Shown one piece after another: positions 35,215-47,900 of a DNA stretch of 64,000 bases; the first letter of the stretch is position 1; every line of letters begins with the position of its first letter. The DNA comes from Watersipora subatra (taxonomy: Eukaryota; Bryozoa; Gymnolaemata; Cheilostomatida; Watersiporidae), in the NCBI RefSeq assembly GCF_963576615.1, contig NC_088711.1:57144248-57208247 (forward strand). Reading direction: 5' to 3'. The notes beneath the pieces were generated by a model. It made no database searches, was not told the DNA's origin, and saw only the letters and a list, made by a program, of their open reading frames with translations. A program made the position numbers and the translations under genes.

Positions 35215-35445
35215 GGTGTCATGTTCTAATACAAGTGCTCGTTCATGTAAGTCGTGTTGCTTACTTACATGAGATCGTTGCTACAAACTATTTCGGTGAT
35301 TAAAACTTGTACTAGTTAAAGAGATGTTTTTACTGTCATATCTCTAATTCGTACAGGTTTTAATTGCCGAAGTAGTTTGTAGCGAAGATCTCCAGTAAGC
35401 AAGCAACACGACTTACATGATTGAGTACTTGTAGTAGAATATGGC
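35215..35445. repeat. Foldback repeat, about 230 bp
   Basis: The arm with 'catgtaagtcgtgttgctta', 'gctacaaactatttcgg' and 'ttaaaacttgta' is repeated inverted as 'tacaggttttaattgccgaa', 'gtagtttgtagcg' and 'agcaacacgacttacatga'. The centre is near 35330. It is a non-coding MITE about 550 bp upstream of the protease start codon. Confidence 0.75.
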
Positions 35446-35981
35446 AGCATGTTTAACAAAAAGCACATGAGAAACGTAAACCCATTTTTCTTCGGATGCC
35501 GATACTAAAAAAAAGAATTCAAAGTTTTATTAAAAGAGAACCAAATGGTCGGCTTACCACCTTTATTTAGGTGCTGCTTTCGATGATTTCCAAAATTGCC
35601 AAAAACACTATAAAACGTAAATGAAAATATGAGTTTATACATCATGGTCGAGGTTTACTCTTTGCCTTTTGGAAAATATTGTTGATCCTTTTAAACTTTG
35701 GTACGTATTGCGATAGTTAGGCATGGAAATTATTTGCTTCACGTTTGTTTGACTATTATTATTTTATAAGATTTTCTAGATTTGCATGTTTTTATGATAA
35801 CTTATTGTACGTCAAAATCAATCGGTTTGAATTATAGAAATTCTGATAACTGTGATATTATTTTCTCAATTCAATTTAGATACTACAATATTGTGTTCAT
35901 GTATGAACTCACTAATGAATTTGCTTTACTGTAGAATTATTCTTTAGACCACTCGGCTTACAACATGGTCAAGATCTTCTG

Positions 35982-38900
35982 ATGACAGCTAATTACTCAT
36001 ACGCTCGCGTCAACAATGATAATAGCTCAAGTTCAGGAGAGTCAGTAGAGTTTGAGATGACTAGTCTTCGCCAGAATAGCCAGGAACAAGCATCTTTCTC
36101 TGATTATGGCTTGCAAGTCGTAAGTTTTAATAATATTTATCAACTCAGCTGAAAGGCATTAAGTAATTGTTCCATATGATTGATACAGCTCATTTTGGAT
36201 TATAGATATAGATAGATTATAGATAGATAGTTATACCGGTAGATAGTTATAACAGTCAGATTAATCAAACATACTTGTGAACCTCATGTTATACTAATAA
36301 GTTTCCCAGTTTCACAACATGTTGAAGATGTAGACAAAAAGTGTTTGAAAATTTTTTTTCCATTTGCATCCAAGACAAGTAAAGTTTTTGCACAAAGTGT
36401 GTTTGTGTGGTTATTAAATCTTTTTTCCGATGTCTCAAGATTATACATGTAAATGAAATTTATGGGTTTTGTTGTAGGCTTTTATATATTCTGTCTGTTA
36501 TAGTCATGAGATTTATTATTTTAACTAAACGCATTGTTGTTTTGATAAACAGTTTCTAGGATCAACATTACATTAAACCGTATTACAGTTAAAACACTTT
36601 CTTTCAAAAACTGTTGAAATTTTGGATGAAGTAAGTACGACAAAAGATTTCTCTAGCATCTGACATTTTATAAAGCTTAAAACTGGAATTATCAGCTAAT
36701 AAAATGCCAGATGAAATCACAATCAAAAATCATAAAGCCAGATAAAATGCTGATAAAATCATATTTAATCTTCGTGTAACGCTGATTGCATGTTGTTATA
36801 TGCAGCAGCAGCCGCCACGGATACGACATCGAATGACCTGTACTAAGTCCACAGTCATCGCACTTGTCGTTCTTGTAATCATTGGGATACTCGCTTTGAC
36901 ATTGACAGCTCTGCTTGCTACGGGAGTTGTCACACCTCAATCTCTAGGCATATCTGAGACGTCAGGTGAGCTTTATTATAACTTATACTTGTCTAGTTCT
37001 ATGAAAAAAAGAAGTGTAATCGAAGAGTTAATATTATTCTTCATCGATCGCGTCCTTAATTAAAAGTGAAACGTTTATTGTTAGTGCAGATAGTCTCATC
37101 AAACTAGTCGTGGTTAGTGCAGTTGTCATAACTCCAGACATAATGACATACTAGTTTTTTACACTCCGCAAAGAATTTAACTTAAAACCAAACGATCAAT
37201 ATCGGAATTGCAGTGTCATATGTCCTCGTTAATAAAAACAAAAAATATATTTATCTTAAAAGTTCAATTTTACAGAAGAGAAAACATGCGTCTCAAACTT
37301 CATGCTTCTAGTTGACAAGATTCTATGATCATTTGAAGAATGTTAACAGTTTGAATTTAGTGTAGACTGACAGAGTGTAGTGTAGACTGACAGAGTGTAG
37401 TATAAACTGACAGAGTGTAGCGTAGACTCACAGAGTGTAGTATAGACTGACAGAGTGTAGTGTAGACTGACAGAGTGTAGTATAGATTGACAGAGTGTAG
37501 TATAGATTGACAGAGTGTAGCGTAGACTGACAGAGCATAGCGTAGACTGACAGAGTGTAGTGTAGACTGACAGAGTGTAGTATAAACTGACAGAGTGTAG
37601 CGTAGACTCACAGAGTGTAGTATAGACTGACAGAGTGTAGTGTAGACTGACAGAGTGTAGTATAGATTGACAGAGTGTAGTATAGATTGACAGAGTGTAG
37701 CGTAGACTGACAGAGCATAGCGTAGACTGACAGAGTGTAGTGTAGACTGACAGAGTGTAGTATAAACTGACAGAGTGTAGCGTAGACTGACAGAGTGTGG
37801 TGAAACCTTTTAAGCAAATGATTAGTTTCTAGATTATGATTCAGTAATGAAAAATTTCTCCCACATGACTGGCCTAGCAGATTATGATTATGGAAAAATT
37901 TTTGTACAATACTATTGATCATCAGCCAATGCATTGCTGGAAGTATATTTTCATTCCACTAGTAGATTTTTCTTTCATGCATTGCCAGAGTAGTAATAAA
38001 ATCAGTATTAGAAGTGACCTTGACCTTTTATTCACTTTAGGACTTCTGTTGTTGAAGATTGAGGTTACATAACCAAACATCATCACACACAGATGTTTTC
38101 TTAAAAGCGATTTCATTCTATCTGAGAACTGTTGTTTTTTACCTATCTATGCTTTTATATCTGTTGCCAGTCACTCCGACCCCCTTTGTGACCTGCGATG
38201 AGAAACACTGGAGGTGCAAGAATGGCTATGAATGTATCCCTGTTGGTAGTATTTGTAACGCTGTCGAAGATTGCAGCGATAACTCTGACGAAAAAGGCTG
38301 TGGTTAGTTGACATCTACACGCTTAGCCTTTCGACCTACGAAAGTTTATTTCTACTATTTGTGTACATGTTTTTATAGCTTGCAATCAATGTCCAGTTGA
38401 AGAAAGTAAAACTGAGTTATTGTGCTGAGACTAAGTTAATTACTCATTTAGAAGACTTGAGTGGTTTCCAAAATTAGTTGACTATATTTCACCGCATTAA
38501 GTAGTATATTTTATATGTTAGCTGTTGAAGTTTTGGTATTTCAAGCCATGAAAACCGCTATAAGTATCAGGGTCATAGCAAGATTTATCTGCACATGGAA
38601 AAAAATGTCGATCATTTGTAGTCAATTCTATCTGTATGAGTGAAATGTTATTTATTAAATATCCCCAGTTCTATAATGTACTCATTTGAATACTCACCAT
38701 ATATACATGTAGTATAATTGGCCCAAACTTAATAACCGTTAAGATTGTCTAGCTAGATATTGTTATTATTACTGTTTTATATGCAAAAATCTATCGGTAG
38801 AGAAATATCTTAATACTAGATGAATGCTCAGCATTGCCCAGGTAATAAAAAAGTCTTTGCAGAGAAAATCTATTTTTATTTAACATATACATAACAAAGA

Positions 38901-41900
38901 GTGAACTAATAAATTTTAGATGAACTTATATGAGATATTTAAGAGAGATAAGGACAGCTGAGCCTAGTGGTTAGCTCGCCTGTCTTCAAAACTGGTGGTT
39001 CCGAGTTCAAATCCAGTGCCAAGCAATTTTTTCGTTGCTAGATTTAAATTGCTATAACCGGACACATGAACGACAGACCGACAAACAAGCCAACTGATAA
39101 ATGACAAATGCTAAGATTTATATATACTGTGCGCCTTCGGGTTACGATGTCCCTGTTATAATATTTTTTCGCCTTACAAAATGGAACACGATGGTTTTCC
39201 ATCCTTGCCATACGAATCTTATTTTGCTATACGGTATCAACAGAAAAGATTAGCTCGAAATACAAATTGGGCGGTTGGTGTGCTTATCATATCAAAATAA
39301 CAAAAACGCCGATATGCTGTTCGCCGCAAGCCCTGTCACAATTTCTCTCAGATAAGCATTCCTCGTGTGAGAAGCGGTGATATTTTCCCTTTCAAACTAG
39401 TAGCAATATTGGAGTTGCGAGACTTTCAAACAAAGGGTTAGGGATCAGACCCCTTCCCTTAGCGTGTTAACAACAATCTACTCCAGTAACTGTATATTAG
39501 CATTGATAAGTTTTTGTCTCCTCTCTGCTCTACCCACTATATGTACCAACTCAAGTCGCGTCATTCCAAAGATACAGTAATAAAGTTTCGTTCAAAATCG
39601 TTCGTTCAAAAATGGTCAAGCATGCGGGAGGCTGCTTCCGAGAACAGCATCGCTTGGGGTTTTTTGTCAAATTAGGTTGAAAAAGGTTTTAATGAGGTTG
39701 GCTAAAAGTTATAATAGAAATGAAGCCGGAAACCGATAGGTGATAAAATTTTAGTGATAAAAAAATTAAGTTCAGTAAAATAGGTAAAAATACATACTCA
39801 AACTTAGCTTCAAGTGTGTGTTTAGTAAGTTAAATTCAAATTTTATGTTATATGTCCGTCTCAAAGGTAAGAACTCCTTATGGTATCTACTGCTGCTACT
39901 GCACATACACGTACATTGTAATGTTACATTTTATTGCAGATCATAACCACTAAATACACTAAAGTTACTATAGGTAACTATAGTAACTAAGGTTAACATA
40001 CTATTTTGTTACTAATTTTTAATATGTACAGAACTTGTATAAAATTTTAATGATTTTTATCAGGTGACGTCTGCATTTTATAATTGCTATTGGTTTTTAT
40101 AACCCTCTATACGACATTTTCGCTATACGATGCCAACCCTGGGACGGATTAAAATTGTATGGTGAGGGAGTGCCAGTGATGGAAATACTGTCACTTTATT
40201 CCAGTTTGTTGAATAAAATACTGAGATGATACTGAATAAATCGATGCTAAATGCTAGTCTAAATGTTCCACGGTGGTCCTCGCAGACGTTTAGCAGAGTA
40301 TTCTGGTTTCTTAGAGGGAGGTTGTCAAATGAGTGACAACCTCTATCACCACTGCAGTAATGGTGACTGCATAAAGATTAACTGGAGGTGTGACAGGGAG
40401 CCAGACTGCCTGGATGGAGATGATGAAATTGGCTGTGGTAAGTTGCATATTTCTGGAAAACAAGTAAAGACATTATTTTTTATGATTATGTTTAGTTTTA
40501 ATACCAAAAAGAGCAAAAAACTGAGAATCTTAATTTTTTGTCATCATCTGAGTGAGTTCTGACCACTTAGGAATGACACCATCTATTCTAGCTTTTACGT
40601 ACAACTCTACCCAATAGGGGAGGTTTCTTTAATGCAATGATTTTTCCCCGTTATGTTTTGTTACTTTGGCAATTATCACCTGTCACTGTGTGTCAGTTTT
40701 CATTTTCCTCATTTGTGTTTGCTAGAAAAGTGTGACAACTCCACACAGTTCACATGCAACAATTACGACTGCGTAGCCCTGGGAAGTCGGTGTGATGGAA
40801 TCTATGATTGTGTAGATAGATCAGATGAATACAGCTGTTGTGAGTTATTCTACCTCATCTGGTGTGATTTTTTCTATACCATCTGACCTTGTTTTGTTAT
40901 TGAACCATAATATTTTGTGTTCAAGATATTTGCAGTTTTCATTTCAGCACTTCTCGAGGCTGGGGCCTAAGCTCAAATGTGATATATTTCAATTGCTGAT
41001 GATAGGATTTTGTTTATTAACATTTCTCTACGCCGATTAGACTTCTTGCAGTATATTGTACTGTGGCTGTTGTGATGATGATATCTAGCGTTAGCATCTA
41101 AGATTATCTTAATCTCTTGCCTAATCTTTTAGTGCTCTCGTTATCTGTACATATTTCAAAGCGGTGTTATTCACTCTGTATATTAGTTAACAGTATTAAT
41201 TCTCAATTTCTATGCCTTTTAAGTAGATACGTTTCTCTATCTTTATATACCTATAAAAGTAATGCTTTTCGGTCTATATAGTATATACCCTTTTAAAGGG
41301 ATGCTGTTCAGTCTATATACCCTATTAAAGAGATGCTTTTCAGTCTATATGCTCTATTAAAGATATGCTTTTCAGTCTATATACCCTTTTTAAAAACATG
41401 CTTTTCAGTCTATATACCCTTTTTAAAGGGATGCTTCTCAGTCTATATAGTATATACCCTTTTAACGGGATGCTTTTCAGTCTATATATTCTTTTAAAGT
41501 AATGCTTTTTAATCTATCAACCCTTTTAAAGAGATGCTTTCTAGTCTAGGGTATGTATCCTTTTAAAAAGGATGTCTTCAGTCTATATACCCTTGTAAAG
41601 GGATACTTTTTAGTCTATGTGTCCTGTAAAAAGGGTGCTTTTCATTCTATATACTCTTAAAAAGGGACGCTTTTCAGTCTATACAGTCATATGTAGAGTA
41701 TGTACAAAGCTTATAAAGGGATAATTTACAGTCTACATGCCAAAGAAGGGCTTGAAACCTTTTTCAAGGTGAAAATTATTGTCAGGTCAAGATTGTTCCT
41801 CGTTTGGAGAAACATATTTTTGTGCAAACGAGTTATTTCGGCAATAGAAGTTTCGTAATCATGACTTGTGCTCCGTGTTGCAGTCAAGTACAAAGGTGAC

Positions 41901-44900
41901 ACCATAGAATATACCTACAATAGTTCCTTGATAGATGTCTGCTACACCTCCTATACTTCTACTGCCGCTGCTGCCGGCAGGATATGTGCGCTGCTAGGAC
42001 ATAGGTCAGTTACTAGGCCTCGTACTCTATATGCAGAGACACCTTGATTAATTTATTTTTGAGAAATATTTCAATGCAATTTGAGCAATGCTTGTCTTTA
42101 GACTATGTAGACCCACTAAATAATAATGGTAATATTGTACATGTATGAGGCATGTACGGGATTAAATCAAGGAGTTGGAGTGAACCATGATAAGATTCAG
42201 TGTGGAAAGATATAAAGGTGAATAGTCTCACACCAATAAAGTTGTCCATTAATTTTCCTTTACCTTGGGGCTAGTAAATTGCACATTATTTACTGTGGGA
42301 CTTCTGAAATGTTGGTATACAGAATGTCCAGCTTGCAGGGTATACCTAATTTCATTAAAAAATCTTTATAAAGACTTTTATTTTGATGTGCATATTTTAA
42401 ATTTCATGAAATAGGTGCAAGGACTTTATGGGTGCCTTGGGGTCAACTTGGGGTCAAATATTTTCTAATCCTTTTAAAATATCTTATATTAAAATTAATC
42501 CAACCAACCACATATCTCCTAGGCCTCAGTTTCTCATGTATATCTATTGTAATTTTATAATTGCCTTCAAATATGAAGATCTTTTACAACTTTGGAAGGT
42601 ATAATTCACAACGATTTACCTGCGAGTCGTGTAATCGCAACTTCTTAGTGGTACTCTCTAGTTAATTTATCCACGGCTTCTTTTAGTGTTGTAATAGCAA
42701 ATCTGTCCACCCAGCTCTTTTATACATTTTATATGACTAGATATAATATTTCATTACAAAGATTATATGTAGTAAAGATATATATTCATGCTACAGACAG
42801 TAGCTGTTTTGGATATTGAAGCCTGGTCAGTGCAGCTCAGAGCCAGCAAGGGAGACAAATCCCATTGCCTATGAGAGTTCACTTCCTGCCATGAAACAAC
42901 TAAGTTGCCTCGCAGACTTTAAGAAAGTCAATGCGCTGACACTAGAGTGCTCAAATCACAAAAGTGATGAGCTTCGCACTAAGGCTAATAGTGTCGCATC
43001 TCTCACAGAGTGCTCAACCAAACCGAAATAAGGAAGCATAATACTCATGGTACAGACAGTACTGTTTTGGATGTTGAAGCCTCAATATTCGAAACAAACA
43101 TACTGAAGATAAATAGAATATACATTTTATGTATTTTTCTAAATATTTCGCACACCATTCTCACAGTTCAATTCTAAATTCCTTAATTAGTGCTTTCAAC
43201 TATCGTGTATGCAGTCCAGCCAATCCTCTGCTTATCCTCGCCATCCTTTTCTCCTTCCGGGCATGTTTAAAAGCCAGTTCACATTGTTGCAGTTATTCAA
43301 AAGCAATATTTATGTGTTAGACACGAACTATTTTTTTGACCACTTTGTATACTAGTTTTTCATGTGCACAGTAATCTTTACCATAACCCTTTACCTGGTG
43401 TTAGGAAATAAGATTGTTCTAAATGAAACTTCGAAATCCCTACTTTCTTTTTGGTAGACCGATGCTCTACCACCAGCGCCAATCAATCACCTTGCTGCAT
43501 TGTGGAATAATTGTGAAGTTATTTTTTAAACTTGTTGATCTCTCACAGCACGCCACACTGCTAGGGTAATAGTCACTAATAACATACCTGCATGAGGAAT
43601 ATTCTTATCAATCTGCTATCTTTTTACATGCACTTGATCTATGCGCTTTTATCATCAACACTTAAATAACACGGTCATTAGTAAAGTTTGCACGAATAAA
43701 AACACAATCATGAAGGTGGATACCGTTCCACTCTCCAGGGTCATCCCATAGCCTAGGAATTACAATGTCACATTTCAATCCTGCTGAACAGACTAATAAA
43801 TGTAAAAGGATTTTCTAATGACATATGACAACATTGCCAGTGTTTCAATTGTCCATTGTTAACAGGTATGAAGGTGCAAAGAGCTCGCCTATACCACGAG
43901 ATGACAACTCTGCTCTTGCAGCAAATATCACTGTATTTCCTCAAGAATCGAATTCTACTGGAACTTTCTCCTTATCAGCTGATTCTTCATGCAGAAGTGC
44001 TGTACATCTAGAGTGCAAAGGTCTGAATTCGTTTAGCGATGAAACTTTGTGAACCTGAGGCTATTTTTCTACTAAGATTTTTGTATCTGATGTTGCGTCC
44101 TCACTAAAAATTCTGTTTTTGAGGCTATTTCGTCATTAGACTTGCTGTATCAAAAGCTATTTTGTCACTAAAAATTGAGTACATGAGCCACAGTGTTACT
44201 AAAATTGTGTGCATGAGTCATGGTGTTACTACAAATTGTGTACATGCGCCATGGTGTTACTAGAATTGTGTACATGAGCCATGGTGTTACTAGCATTGTG
44301 TACATGAGCCATGGTGTTACTAGAATTGTGTACATGAGTCATGGTGTTACGAGAATTGTGTACATGAACCATGGTGTTACTAGAATTGTGCGCATGAGCC
44401 ATGGTGTTACTAGAATTGTGTACATGAGCCATGGTGTTACTAGAATTGTGTACATGAGCCATGGTGTTACTAGAATTGTGTACATGAGCCACGGTGTTTC
44501 TAGAATTGCGTACATGAGCCATGGTGTTACTAGAATTGTGTACATGAGCCATGGTGTTACTAGCATTGTGTACATGAGCCATGGTGTTACTAGAATTGTG
44601 TACATGAGCCATGGTGTTACTAGAATTGTGTACATGAGTCATGGTGTTACGAGAATTGTGTACATGAACCATGGTGTTACTAGAATTGTGCGCATGAGCC
44701 ATGGTGTTACTAGAATTGTGTACATGAGCCATGGTGTTACTAGAATTGTGTACATGAGCCATGGTGTTGCTAGAATTGTGTACATGAGCCATGGTGTTAC
44801 GAGAATTGTGTGCATGAACCATGGTGTTACTAGAATTGTGTGCATGAGCCATGGTGTTACTAGAATTGTGTGCATGAGCCATGGTGTTACGAGAATTGTG

Positions 44901-47900
44901 TGCATGAACCATGGTGTTACTAGAATTGTGTACATGAGCCACAGTGTTACTAGAATTGTGTACATGAGCCATGGTGTTACGAGAATTGTGTGCATGAGCC
45001 ATGGTGTTACTAGAATTGTGTGCATGAGCCATGGTGTTACTAGAATTGTGTACATGAGCCACAGTGTTACTAGAATTGTGTACATGAGCCATGGTGTTCC
45101 TAGAATTGTGTACATGAGCCACGGTGTTACTAGAATTGTGCGCATGAGCCATGGTGTTACTAGAATTGTGTACATGAGCCATGGTGTTACGAGAATTGTG
45201 CGCATGAGCCATGGTGTTACTAGAATTGTGTACATGAGGCTATTGTTACTATAATTGTGCATCTGAGGCTATTGTTGCAATAAACTTGCATAGAGTTGCA
45301 GTTTCCATGCAACTCCTCTATATCTTCATACTGACTACTCTCAAGTGGTTACCGGGAAGGAAGTAAGAAGCGTGAAGGATTTAATTCTTTCATATTTCAT
45401 GCAATTGCTTGTCACGTTTAGTTCATTTGTAGCTTGCGGGGAGTCTACTAAGGCTATTTGGTCCCCTTATCTGGTTGGGGGCGATGCAGCCGTATCTATC
45501 TCGGACTGGCCATGGCAGGTCAAATTAAACATAGCTAACAAGATCTGTGGTGGAACAATAGTGGGTGAGAGTTGGGTGCTGACTGCAGCCCACTGCGTGT
45601 CTCGCTACACGTAGGTCACTTCTTGTTTCTCCTAGCAGTAGGAGTCGTGATCTGTCATCTACATGTAAAATATTATCTTTTAATATTTGTATTTTAGTTA
45701 TGAGTCCTTAAATAAGAACAGCTGACTCTTAAGCCTGAGTATTTTATTATTATTGGCCATTGTCTGTTTGTCTGCTGATTTTCCTGTCATAAAACAATCT
45801 TTATTTTCTAAGTGACATGTTTATTCTGAGGTTATGGAAGTTGGCTGATTAGCTCAGTTGGTTAGAATACCAGTTTAATAACCTGAACGCTGTGGGTTTG
45901 AGCTTCATATTAACCAACATTTTAGTAATCTCACTAATTGCATTTACAGAATTTTGTGATTGCGTGAAAGTCAGCACATTTACAATGTCTGTAATATTAT
46001 TGGCTGCTGTCTGTCTGTTTTTCTGTTACAAAACTATCATTATTCTTCGGTCAACGCAATTATTCTGAGACTTCTGAAAGTGGCCGATTAGCTCAGCTGG
46101 TTGGAGGGTCAGTCAAATAAGCTGAATTTTCTGGGTTCAAGCTCCATATTGGTCACCATTTTAGTCATCAGAAGTTTTTGTGATTACATGAAACTTGGCG
46201 CATAAAAACATCTATCAATAGTTTTACAAGCCGAATGATAGCAGTAGCTATCATTCGGCATGTAAAAATACAATATATTTTATATTGTATTTATAGTATA
46301 TATTGTATATATACAAAGATAGCGGTAGCTATCATTCTATATACATAGACAACTGTTAGTGTTGAGATGTGTGTCAGTTGATGTATAAGTCTCTAACTGT
46401 TAAGTACCTTATTATACCTTCTCTTACATTCAATAGGCACAAATAATGCCTGCTAAACATCTACTTTGAGCTAAAACTGCATGACTAGCCACTATATGAC
46501 CAGCAGAGCCAAGTTTTTTGAGAAACGACAGATTTTTTGTTCTCTTTGCTATTCTACTAAAAGGCGCCTATTGTTTTTAATATTACTTTTTGCTGTCATA
46601 TATTGAGTGTTTACACTGTACTCTTTTAAAGGGCATCTGATGTCAAGGTTACATACGGGTCAAGTAAATTCAGTGGCGATGGAGGTGGCCACAGGTCTGT
46701 AAAAAGGATTGTTCTCCACACCAACTTCTCCGAAAACATTTATCAAGACTATTTTACTACCTACTCATATGACCTCGCCTTGCTAGAGGTCGCACGTATG
46801 GCATATAGGTAAGGTTGTAAATAGTGAGTCCAATTGTAATCTTTCTATTTCACCCTCTTTGCTCGTCTTGTCTTACATATCGACCTTTACAATAGTTCTA
46901 CTTTGACTGCAGCGGATAAAATATATTTGCCATATCTATATTAATAACTCATACTTTAACATTGTGTGAGCGCGTGTCTGTCTGTTTGTTAGTCTGCGTG
47001 AACACTGTGTTTCCACATTTTCAACCGATTTCATCCAGACTTCACACTCATGCGCTCCGTGTTTTTTGCAAGGTCGCTACGAATATTTTCTTTCAAAACT
47101 CCATCTGGTTTTTGAGAAACAGCCTCGTATTCCGTCTCTATTCTGTTGGTCTCTTTGCAACTATACATGTCATAGTCGTGTTTTGCCTTAATCTGAGCGT
47201 TTTAACCGTTATCAAGATATGTCGATTCTCATCTTAAAATATCCTGGCAGTTAAGTCAACTCAAACATTAAAACAAATTGCAAATGATAGAAAAATACTG
47301 ATACTTCCTAATAAAATCAACTAAAATATTGCGCATCTTCATCATGTTTACGTTGAGGTGACCAGACTTAGTAGGAACTTAAATGTTGTGATATTGTGTT
47401 GTTTTAGCATATACAGATCACTGCAGGCAAAATAAACTTTTCAACTTTTTTACCCATAACTTAAATGGAACAGTTTCTGTTTCATCATGTCAGCAGTTTA
47501 ACCGAGATCAGAATGAATTACGAATGAAACAATAACAATGAAAGTTGACAGACAACCTGTAATGTGCAGTAGACATATAATGCTGCCGCATCTGCTAGTA
47601 CTGCAAATTGCTCAACGCGATTTACTGCACATTTACTTCCATGACGCATTACGTGAAACCCAGCTGTTCATGCATACTGCAAGTGGGCATAAGTGTGAAA
47701 TTGATACTGTGGATCAACTGACACTGATGGATTTTCAAGCATCTGTACTGCATTCTACATAATTGTCAGATGCCATATTTACAATGCCTTGTTTCACAAG
47801 CTTACGGGCTTGTGCTCTAACCCCCATACCATTTCATGATAGGAGCTGGGCCATATCACCGGTCTGATTGATGAAATTGGGGTCTTTGTATTGCATTCTC

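Larger units (their letters stand above)
33332..35981. other. Divergent intergenic region between STK16 and the protease
   Basis: This AT-rich spacer must hold the promoters of both genes, but no TATA, CpG island or other core promoter was recognised. It contains a LINE remnant (34636-34968), a short (TA)n tract near 35095 and a foldback repeat (35215-35445). Confidence 0.5.

Noticed and set aside
37360-37799. Regular 20-bp repeats resembling a CRISPR array
   Set aside because: There are no unique spacers, the units are contiguous, and the host is eukaryotic; it is a minisatellite.
44220-45254. 344-codon plus frame and 327/207-codon minus frames
   Set aside because: All are consequences of a 30-bp tandem repeat whose length is a multiple of three; no start context, domain or splice evidence.
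46082-46154. Functional tRNA gene
   Set aside because: The D stem is broken, position 33 is not T, and the unit is duplicated with flanking sequence like a SINE.
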